Position numbers and translations under genes: made by a program
Notes under the pieces: generated by a model
Databases searched by the model: none
Seen by the model: the letters and a program-made list of their open reading frames with translations, nothing else
What the model was told of the DNA's origin: nothing
In this document: in pieces, positions 11,640-26,100 of the stretch
Layout of the letters: every line of letters begins with the position of its first letter
Numbering within the stretch: the first letter of the stretch is position 1
NCBI GenBank assembly: GCA_024291935.2
Contig: JAGTYA010000026.1
Location: 9,404,001 to 9,468,000 of the forward strand
Source of the DNA: Okapia johnstoni
Taxonomy: Eukaryota > Chordata > Mammalia > Artiodactyla > Giraffidae
DNA length: 64,000 nucleotides
Reading direction: 5' to 3'

Positions 11640-12129
11640 CTCTATGGGTGTTTATTGCACAAGAGTTTCCAGGCTGCTTATAATTTCAAGAACATCATTT
11701 GGTTATCCACTCACACAAACCACAGGACCTGACTTGTGTTTTGAAAATGTCGTCGCTCTGCCGATTGGGCTTCAGCCTCACATGGGGGCGGGCGTGGCAG
11801 GCGGCAGCCGCACTCCAGCCAGGCCGCAGCACCGACCCGCAGAACACTTGGCTTTTACGGGCGTCCAACCGCAGAGCTCACTCTCTGGATGGAGGAACAT
11901 GATTTATTAGTTCCTTCAGTTAGCCACAGCCCGCGATGTGGACGTTAAAGCGTAGTCCGTACAAGCTTTGGGAGAGAGCGCGCTCACCAGGCGGCAGCTC
12001 CCCAAGTCCCGGAGAAGCCTGCGCTTGGCATCCGGGTCTGGACTCCCCGCCGGCCCACGGAGGAGTCAGGCCGGCTTGGGCGCCTGCGCTGCAGCGTAAG
12101 TCCCGGCGCCCAGGCGGGAAGGTTCTGTC
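11640..12129 (-). terminator. UQCC3: UQCC3 3' UTR with two candidate poly(A) signals
   Basis: On the minus strand AATAAA occurs at 11908-11903, about 220 nt after the stop, and again at 11656-11651. The first is the likely main site. 11441-11640 holds nothing recognisable. Confidence 0.55.
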
Positions 12130-12491
12130 TCAGGCTGACCTCCCGCCGCCGCCACTCATCCAGTTCTTTCTCCAGGCGACGTTCTCTTGCGTGGCCGCTG
12201 CTTCCTGCAGAGTGGCCAGCAGTAACTGTTTGGTCCTGGCCGCCTCGTCCCTGCGCCTTGGGTCCTGCTCTGGCATCTCCTGCGGGCAGAAAGAGTGGGT
12301 TCGCAGCCCCGGCCACCAGCCCGCGGTTCTCTACCCGCCCACCCCACCTCTGCCTCCCCAACTGCTCCCACCTTCAGCATCGCCTGCTTCCGCTCCTCTC
12401 CGGGGGTCACAAGGGCAAAGAGCGCGGTGCCCACGCCAGCCCCGGCGCCCAGCATTGCGCCGGCGAGCAGCAGCTTGCGTAGGGTCTCCAT
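12130..12491 (-). CDS. UQCC3: Ubiquinol-cytochrome c reductase complex assembly factor 3
   Basis: Two coding exons on the minus strand, 12491-12372 (40 codons) and 12279-12130, with a 92-nt intron (GTGGGA donor, CGCAG acceptor). The product is 89 residues; human is 93. The N-terminus holds a single Gly/Ala-rich membrane helix (LLLAGAMLGAGAGVGTALFA, residues about 7-26), followed by a positively charged segment and an amphipathic C-terminal region (LLLATLQEAAATQENVAWRKNW). The family is an inner-mitochondrial-membrane factor that binds cardiolipin and helps cytochrome b enter complex III; that is family knowledge. It converges with UBXN1 and diverges from LBHD1. The start ATG lies in a GC-rich promoter and is in good context. 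Confidence 0.93.
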
Positions 12492-12640
12492 GGTCTACCG
12501 CGCGCGACCAGCGAGGCGACCTCTGGAGCCTCCAATAGCCTAGCAAGGCCGCCGCGACGTCTCAATCTGCGCAGGCTAGAGCGCCCCCCCCCACGAAACC
12601 ATAGAGACGGGCCCGGGCTAGAGAGGACCTACCCAGAGAA
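12492..12640 (-). promoter_or_regulatory. UQCC3: UQCC3 CpG-rich promoter
   Basis: CpG-dense sequence directly upstream of the UQCC3 start (GCCGCCGCGACGTCTC, 12549-12564), containing a CRE-like half-site ACGTC. No TATA box is seen. The transcription start is inferred at about 12510-12560. Confidence 0.5.
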
Positions 12641-13700
12641 ACGTTTCGAATCTGAAGCATCTAGGTCTTAAAATTAGGTTTAGTTGAAAAGGTTGAGCGC
12701 GTCGAGAGGTGTTGGGACCCAGCGCTGAGGGTGGGACCCCTTGTCATGCAATCCCGAGTAGGATTGCTAACGAGAGAGTGTTTCCATGGTTACTGTGAGT
12801 TTTATAATTGCCCAGTTCCGGAATGTCCAGATCAGTAAAGGGCTAAGCCTGTGCTCTGTAGTTCCCTAGGATTACTTGTGCTTTATCCAATACTGCAGTA
12901 TGTAATGGACGTCCACATGTTTATAAACATCAGTCTGCTGACTCCCTCCAGTCTCTTCAATTCTGAACAAAAACTGAAAAACCAAGTGTACCGGATGGGG
13001 AAAAGGATATATTAAAACATTTTCCTTTTATTTTACTTGGTAAAAGCAAACATTGCCTTTCTCTTTAAGATGTGTAATCTCGGCTTTTTTTGTTTGTTTG
13101 TTTTAAACCATGAAAACCATGGATATTGTGTAACCTACCGAATTCTAGTTTAGTGAAGAAAACACTTCTTAGTTGTGTGACTCTGGATAAGTCATCGAAG
13201 TTCTTTGTTTGCCGGTTTCTGCGTCGGAAAATGAGACTAATAACAGTACATATGGACATGTCAATGGACATGAATTTGAGCAAACTCTGGGAGATAGTGA
13301 AGGACAGGGAAGCCAGGCATGCTGCAGTCCATGAGGTCGCAAAGGGTCAGCCATGACTTAGCGGTTGACCAACAACATCTCACAATTTTAGGATAATTAA
13401 ACAATTTATATGAAAAGCATTTAAAACAATTCCTGGTATCAACTACAGATTGGCACTTGCCAAGAGCATTTGCCAGTGACTGAATAGCAACAGTCACTGT
13501 TGGATGGGTGGATGGCATCACTGATTGGATCAATGTGAGTTTGAGCAAGCTTCAGGAGTTGGTGATGGACAGGGAAGCCTGGTGTGCTGCAGTCCATGGG
13601 GTCACAGAGTCAGACATGACTGAGCTGAATGAACAAATACAAGAAGGGCATTTGCCATCTGCCTGTGTTGCTGCAGCTGCTGACCTTGACACTCCCTAGA
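12640..13700. repeat. Intergenic spacer with two BovB 3' fragments
   Basis: 12640-13245 is unassigned. 13250-13377 (+) and 13503-13640 (+) are BovB terminal fragments (GTGAAGGACAGGGAAGCC; GATGGACAGGGAAGCCTG) with the typical ATGAGTTTGAGCAAACTC-like start. No gene is seen. Confidence 0.75.
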
Positions 13701-14090
13701 GGGAATTCAGGATGGAGAGTGAGGCACTCTGTGCCCCAGGGAAACTGGTGGAACAAGTCTTTTAGATAGTTCAATATTTTCAGGAACTGATTTCATGATC
13801 TCATTTCTTGCATCTCCTCATATCTAGAAAAGCACTAAATCCCTTCATGGTGATGTCAGCTCCTCCTCCTGACTAGCAGAAAACCTTTTATAAAGTGAGT
13901 GCTTGATTGCACTGAACTCCCCCTTCACCAAAATCATCTATTTTGACTTTCCCCACTGCCTCTTTGGAGCAGCCTCTCAGACCTATCTGAGGGACTGTCT
14001 CCTGGGCTGCAACCTTCATTTTGCTCCAAATAAAACTTCACTTGCAACTCTCATGTTGTGTTTTTTTTGACATTATAAAAATATTCATTA
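13700..14090 (+). mobile_element. Solo LTR-like element (endogenous retrovirus type)
   Basis: The sequence has an LTR-type order: a U3-like region, a TATA box (CTTTTATAAAGTGAG, about 13887), a start region TGAACTCCCCC, the poly(A) signal AATAAA (14031-14036), and a U5-like end (CTTGCAACTCTCATGTTGTG). No internal retroviral coding sequence flanks it, so it would be a solo LTR. Family assignment needs a repeat-library search. Confidence 0.5.
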
Positions 14091-14246
14091 AATAAGATAC
14101 CAAGAAACTTGTCAATTTGGGAGACCCTGTAAGAATCAGGAAATTTCAAACTCATTATCAAAGCTCTTTACTCACAAGGCTTTAATCCAAACGCCCTCCT
14201 TAACTCCTACTCCTCCTGCCTTTCCCTGTGTCACCACAGACTGAGT

Positions 14247-14445
14247 GCGCTTCCTTCATGGCTCAGACCGTAAATAATCTGCCTGCAATGTGGAAGATCC
14301 TCCTGGAGAAGGAAATGGCTACCCACTCCAGTATTCTTGCCTGGAGAATCCCATGGACAGAAAAGCCTGGCAGGCTATACAGTCCATAGGGTTGCAAAGA
14401 GTCTCACACGACTGAGACTGAGCGACTAGCACTTCACTTCATCCC
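14247..14445 (+). mobile_element. Bov-tA SINE
   Basis: Head TTCATGGCTCAGACCGTAAA, GAAGATCCTCCTGGAGAAGG, TATTCTTGCCTGGAGAATCC and terminal GACTGAGCGACTAGC. Confidence 0.9.
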
Positions 14446-14460
14446 ACCTCCTGGGATTGT

Positions 14461-14478
14461 CCCCCCCCCCCCCCCCCC
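14461..14478. repeat. Poly(C) run of 18
   Basis: Eighteen consecutive C residues. The run length is likely to be unreliable in any assembly. Confidence 0.9.
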
Positions 14479-14597
14479 GAAGGCCCATAATCTCCTTACA
14501 CGTCAGCCTCCTCTCCTCAGAAGTGATTAAGGGGCTCAGGTCCAAAGCGATTAAAGCAGCAGTCTGTGGGGTGCACTGGGCAGGGGTACTCTACTGA

Positions 14598-19970
<5,373 letters not shown>

Positions 19971-20540
19971 ATCTGAATCTCACACCCCTTCCACCAGAAG
20001 ATTCTCAAGCTGGAGCCAAGAGGACTTGATGGTTATTTCAGATGATTTTGGAGAAAGCATTGCTCCTTTTCATTCTCCCCATATTCCTCTTCCCTAATGG
20101 CCTACTGACCTGCCCTGGAGGGATGTATTGAGAAAAAGAGAGGAGAAAAGAAAAATTGGAGAGGGAGTCCTAACGCAGTCAACTGCATTTGTAAAAAAGC
20201 CCCCTCATTCTCACTGAGATGTGTGTGATTAAATGTAGGAATTGGGATGGGAAAAGGAAAAGGAAAAGGGGCCGTGAGTGTGGAAACAAGACACCTGGAA
20301 AACAGGACTCGCAGTGCTTACTTGAGCAAAGGCAACAAGAAGTTAAGCTCCTTGGTGGTCCTGTCTCCCCAGTGACAAAATTTCTGACAAAACTGAGGAT
20401 TATTGTAGAGATGTCAGAGGAGGCGAGGGTCCTGATAACAGCCCTGCCACCTCCCCTGTGTGACCAGGGTGGACAAGTGACCATGATTGTCTCTGCTTCC
20501 ATTGCTGGATTATATTTTTAATAAAGTGAACATTATTTTT
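19971..20540 (+). terminator. C11orf98: C11orf98/LBHD1 3' UTR and poly(A) signal
   Basis: AATAAA at 20520-20525 closes a 3' UTR of about 560 nt. Confidence 0.7.
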
Positions 20541-21304
20541 CCCTTTTTACTCTCAAAAATTCTGTGTGTTGGAAGCCAGGGCTGGGGTGGTTAATTAAAG
20601 TGAGAAGCTGAATGTGCAGAGATGTGGTCAATGGGGAAAGAGCATACTCTCTCCTTGCCCTGTTTAATCAGTGCAAGCTTCCTGGAAGAAGAAGGGATTT
20701 TGAAAATTTCAAACCTTTAGTAAAGTTAAGAGATTAGCTCAATGAGCCCTTATGTATGCACTCGACTTCAGTTTACCAGTTTTTAACATTTCGCTCGCTA
20801 TACTTGATCTCCCTATCTGCTTGCAAATACATTGTTGTCTTTGCTGACTCATTTGAAAGTTAGTTGCAGGTGAGATTTTATCCCTAAGGTTGTGTTTCTA
20901 TATAGCCAAAACACCTAAGATACTTAACATTATTGGAACAGCTAAAATTCAGTTTTCCATATTCAAATTTCCTCAGTTGCCCCAACAATATTCCTTATAA
21001 CTGTTTATTGTTTCCTCAATCCAGAAACCATTAAGAATCACACATAGTATTTAACTGTCAGGCCCCTTTAGTTTCCTTCAAATCAGAACAGTACTCCTAC
21101 CTTATTTTAGATGAGTTGTTATTTTTTGAAGAGTCCAGCTCACATTAATAAAAGAGTATCTCACAATCTGGGTTTGTCTGAGTGTTTCTGTACATTTCCT
21201 CATCATTAGTTGTAGGTCAGGCATTTCTGGGAAGAATTTGATGTAGGATATTGTGTACTTCTCATGGCATATCATCAGAAAGTATGTGTTGACTGAAAAA
21301 TACA
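20541..21304. other. Intergenic spacer
   Basis: AT-rich sequence. I see no gene and no confidently named repeat. Confidence 0.4.
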
Positions 21305-21486
21305 CAAGATTGAGGGCAGGAGGAAAAGGGGGCAACAGGATGAGATGGTGGGATGGCATCACCGACTCAATGGACATGAGTTTGAGCGAACTCTGGGTGA
21401 TAGTGAAGGACAGGGAAGCCTGGCGTGCTGCAGTTCATGGGGTTGCAAAGAGTCGGATGCGACAGCAACAGAACAACAACAAAAAG
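21305..21486 (+). mobile_element. BovB 3'-end fragment
   Basis: GGATGGCATCACCGACTCAA, GTGAAGGACAGGGAAGCCTG and an end in CAACAACAA. Confidence 0.85.
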
Positions 21487-21621
21487 TTGAGAATTATGTT
21501 TGATTTGGCAGAGTTGCAGAGGACTTAAAAACCCAGAAGACAGCCTCTCAGATGACTCTGAAGGACTGCTCCCAAGAGGTAAGCGAGGAGCCTAGATAAG
21601 AGAGTTTTGTGACAAGAATCA

Positions 21622-21958
21622 GGTAGTCAGGCCCTGGTGGTCCAGTGGCTAAGACTGATCTGTCAGTGCTGGGGCCCTGGGTTTGATCCCTGGTCAGGGA
21701 ACTAGGTCCCACATGCCACAACTAAGACTCTGTGCAGGCAAATAAATATAAATAAATATTTTTTAAAAAATCGGGTAGTCAGAACATCCAAGTTTATCAT
21801 TAATTAGAATTAGACTCCTCAGGACATCCCTGGTGATTCAGAAGTTAAGAGTCCATGCTTCCAATGTAGTGGATGCAGTTTCCATCCCTGGTTAGGGAAC
21901 TAAGCAGTGAAGACCCAGCACAACCATAAGTAAATAAAAAATTTAAAAAACCCTATTT
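21622..21958 (+). mobile_element. Two consecutive CHR-type tRNA-Glu SINEs
   Basis: Copy 1, 21622-21772: GGTTTGATCCCTGGTCAGGG and an AAATA tail. Copy 2, 21822-21958: GGACATCCCTGGTGATTCAG, ATCCCTGGTTAGGGAACTAA and an A-rich tail. Confidence 0.8.
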
Positions 21959-22099
21959 TAAAACACTGTCACTTCAAAGATACCTTTAGGACCTACCATC
22001 TGCTGTTCTTCTAACTCACACTTCCATTGAGAACAGTAAGCTGTCTGGTTAATAAAAGCCTCAGAACCTACTTTCCCTTTCTTTCATCCAAGCAACTAT

Positions 22100-22460
22100 A
22101 GGAACCTACTTTATAAAAAAAAAAACCAACCGCCCCCCCCACCCCCCGCCGCCCCCAAACCTACCAAGTGCCAGGCAGACACCGTTGTATGTTATGACGG
22201 TGAAGCCTTTAACAAAAGCGGGAACGTCCCTATTGCCGAAGGCTTATCTTCTGCAGTTCATTGAAGAAAGAAAATAAAAACAGCAATCGCACGTATAACG
22301 TTTACCTACTATTGCAGACACCAAGTGCTATACAGTAAAACTATTTCCTGGTTTCAATTTTCACAAGCCCCTGGGGTAAGTGTACTATTAACCATCGTAA
22401 TTTCCGGAAAAGGAAACAGGTATAGACAGCTTAACTGAAGTACACAGTCCGTTAGCGGAA
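22100..22460. repeat. A/C-rich low complexity and a MIR
   Basis: 22118-22156 is an A run followed by C runs with few interruptions. About 22290-22450 reads as a worn minus-strand MIR. 22460-22950 is pyrimidine-rich with nothing named. Confidence 0.55.
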
Positions 22461-22959
22461 TAGCTGGAATTTGATCTAGATAGACGGGTTGGAGAAGTGT
22501 CTCTTGATAAGGAGTATTAGGTCCGCAGAAAGTTACCAAACTCTCTGCGGCAGGTGGGGGAAGGTCCCTCCTCTGGGAGACTGGGGAGCCTGAGAAGGAT
22601 CGTGGTGACGACTCAGGGCTGGGAGGACACCTTCACCGTGGCCAGCCCAATTTATTTCAGGCTTCCTCCCGTTCGTCTCTTTTCTTGTCTTCTCTTCATC
22701 TTCTTTTAGGCGTTTTCTCTCTCTTTTCCGTTTCTCCTCCTTCCTCTCTCCTTTAACTGCTTTTTCACCTTATCTCTGGTTACTGATTAAAAGGTTTCCT
22801 AGTGCTTCCTGTTTTTTTTTTAAACCTCGAGAGCTGAACATTTTGTATTTTTGGCTTTAGAAAAATTAATGAAATCCAATTAAATGGTCTCAGCTTTAGT
22901 CTGTGTCAAAGGCCCTCACGGGGGGCTGGAGGGTAGAGAAAGTTTGCGTAGAGGGTGAC

Positions 22960-23152
22960 TTCCCGCTGTCACCGGCACAGCCTCTAACTCGGACGCCGAC
23001 TCAGAGCGGAACCAATGTGCGAGGGTCACGAACAGCACCGGATTGGTTTTCTTGAGAAGCCTTTGCGCTGGTTCCTTTAGGGTTTCCAGTCAGCGCGCAT
23101 GCGCTGCCTGCGCTCCGTCGCTCCCGCCTCAGGCTCGGTCTAGGGCTCCGGG
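22960..23152 (+). promoter_or_regulatory. INTS5: INTS5 CpG promoter and 5' UTR
   Basis: CpG-dense, with CCAAT at 23012-23016 and an inverted CCAAT (ATTGG) at 23042-23046; CGCGCATGCGCTGCCTGCGC is an NRF1-like palindrome near 23094. There is no TATA box. The start is probably around 23080-23130. Confidence 0.55.
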
Positions 23153-26100
23153 ATGTCTGCGTTGTGCGACCCTCCCGGGGCCCCAGGGCCTCCCGGGCCT
23201 GCCCCGGTCACTCACGGTCCCGCGCCGCTCAGGTAGTCAGAGCCCCTGGCATTTTTTCCCTCCCGCGCGGTCCCGCGCCGATCCCCAGCCTTCTCGGCAG
23301 AAACCCGGATCCTATCTCGAGAACTCACGTCGGGGTTCTCAGAGATTCCTGGTCCGGTCTTCCCCGAACTCAGGGACTGCCTCACCAAAACTCTGGGCTC
23401 CAGTGCCCGCACTCCTAAGGTCTCGGTACTGCCTCTCCCTAAAGCCCAGTGTACAGTTACCCCCGATCCTGGCCTTGCTCTTCCAAGAGTTGGGAATATC
23501 AATTCTTGGGAACCCGGGTGCCCTGTCCTTTTTAGACCCGAGCGAACCCAGGGTCCCCTGACTTCATGGGGACTCCTTGAGCACCCAGGCCCCCAGAATC
23601 CCACAGAATGCTTTCTTCTAGCCTTTCCCTCGCCCTCCAACGGAGACACTCCCCTCGCCGTTGAGTGGTTTTGCTTTCTGTTTTGGAGGAACCAGAGGGG
23701 AATGGCACAGTCAGAGCCTCAGCAGTCTCTAGAGGATGCTGTCTTCTTTGGCAGAAAACTCACAAAGAGGAAGGGAATTTTGTCTCTTCCCATGATACTG
23801 CCTTCTGAACCTCTAAGACCAAACCCATGTATTTTAGGGTGGGAACGGCTGAAAGGCATTACCTTGTCTATGCCCTGGGCACCTTGGTTCCTGGGGCATA
23901 TTGAGGGTACTGGGACGGTAGTGGTTGTTGATGTGGTGGAGTCCAAGTGGTGGGTGGTTAGGGTGCTTGCAGAATATGGAAAGAAACAAGTTTGGGGAGA
24001 AAGAGCCCTTAATAAGGGGCAAATTTGGGCTTAGAATTTTCTTTGCATTAGGGCAAAATCCAGGGTACTTGAGTTGTATGGAGGGGGGAGTGCTGTAATG
24101 CTAAAAAGGTGTATTTAGAGTTTGGTTGCACCAACCCTGGTACTTAGGCACGTACCAGCGTGTCCTTGGGCTTAGAAAGCGGGACGTTCGGCTTGTGAGC
24201 GGGCATCTCTCGGTCACGCACAGAGAAGGGACGATTTAAAAATGGGTGATGTTGAGAAGGGCAAGAAGATTTTTGTTCAGAAGTGTGCCCAGTGCCATAC
24301 TGTGGAAAAGGGAGGCAAGCACAAGACTGGGCCAAACCTCCATGGTCTGTTTGGACGAAAGACAGGTCAGGCTGCTGGATTCTCTTACACAGATGCCAAC
24401 AAGAACAAAGGCATCACCTGGGGAGAGGAGACGCTGATGGAGTACTTGGAGAATCCCAAGACGTACATCCCTGGAACAAAGATGATCTTTGCTGGCATTA
24501 AGAAGAAGGGAGAGAGGGAGGGCTTGATAGCTTATCTCAAAAAAGCTACCAATGAGTAATAGTTGGCCACTGCCTTATGTATTATGAAACAGAAGTGTCT
24601 CATGACTTTTTGTGTGACCATATTTAAATTGATCTCATACACTAGAATTCAGATCATGAACGGCTGATGGAATAATTCTGTTGGACAGTCGTGATTTAAA
24701 TAAGATTGGTTTGTGGCTAACAAATATGGTCAGCTTTTTTAATTTTGATAGTAATTCCAGTTCAATAAGTACTGTCACTTTTCCCATTCTAAAGAGATGA
24801 TTGAACTTGAATAAGGAATATTAAACTTTTTAGGGAGATGGTGAATTCCTTCTCAAACCCTGTAAGAGATTAGTTTTATATTTAGATTTCTATAACTGGT
24901 TATATTAATATGTTTAAATACTGAAAAGTTCCCTTCACTGTCTCATAGAACAGAGGAGGATTCGCATGTGTTTCAAGTTGTGTTCACTAGCCTGTTAAGG
25001 CAAGGATTGGAGATACACTGACAAAGTCCCCTTTATCTTTTTGGTTTTATAAACTATGCCAATTTAATTAAAATTCTCTATCTAAAATTTAGCCTTTTAC
25101 TTAATGAAAGGCATTTTAGTGTGGTTTATGTATAGCATCAAATAAAGAGTATTTAGCACCTCAAAAAAAAAAAAAGTTGTGTTTAAGGCAGATGTTATAG
25201 GAACACAAAATATACTTACTCAATTCAACGAATAATAATTTTTTCCCATAGTCCAGGGGCTCCAGTAAAAGGGGATTCAGTGTTGAAGAGCGGAGAACTG
25301 TTAACTACCCTCTTGGAGTTTAGAGTCTGATTATTTAACCTTGGTTTCCTTCTCTGTAAAATGGGATCATAATGGTACCTACCTTACTGGGTTGTTATCT
25401 GTATTGAAATAATACACGTAAAGTACTTAAAAGAGAACTTGATATATTCCAGGAGTTATCTAATACTGATTCTGTTGTTATTAAAAGAAAAACAGCTTGC
25501 ATTTATTAATTAGTGTAAACTAGATATGGTGCTTCCATACTTTGTGAATATTATCTTATGAGGGAGGTTCAGTTATCCCTATTTTAAACAGAAAAACACT
25601 GAAGCTCTCAGAGGGAATGTAACTTGTTCTACATCTTCCAACACTCTCACTCTGCTTCTTTTGCTTCCTTACAGTGCTCAGGAGCTGTCCCAGGAAATTA
25701 AGGCTTTTCTGACTGGTGTAGACCCTGTTCTGGGCCACCAGCTCTCTGCTCGGGAACATGCTCGCTGTGGCCTTCTCCTGCTCCGCTCTTTGCCACCTGC
25801 TCGGGCTGCCGTGCTTGACCACTTGCGAGGTGTCTTCGATGAGAGTGTCCGGGCCCACCTGGCTGCCCTGGATGAAAGCCCTGTGGCTGGCCCACCTCAC
25901 CTCCGTCCACCCCCACCTTCCCATGTCCCTGCTGGGGGTCCTGGTCTAGAGGATGTGGTACAGGAAGTGCAGCAGGTGCTGTCTGAGTTTATCCGGGCCA
26001 ACCCGAAGGCCTGGGCACCTGTGATTAGTGCATGGTCCATTGACCTCATGGGGCAACTGAGCAGCACTTACTCGGGCCAGCACCAGCGTGTGCCCCATGC

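Noticed and set aside
23043..24034. Open frames of 172 and 110 codons in the INTS5 promoter and intron
   Set aside because: They cross the splice donor or lie in the intron, and show no family signature.
24242..24559. The true CYCS gene
   Set aside because: It has no intron, carries an A tail, lies in another gene's intron, and differs at conserved residues; CYCS itself is elsewhere in mammals.
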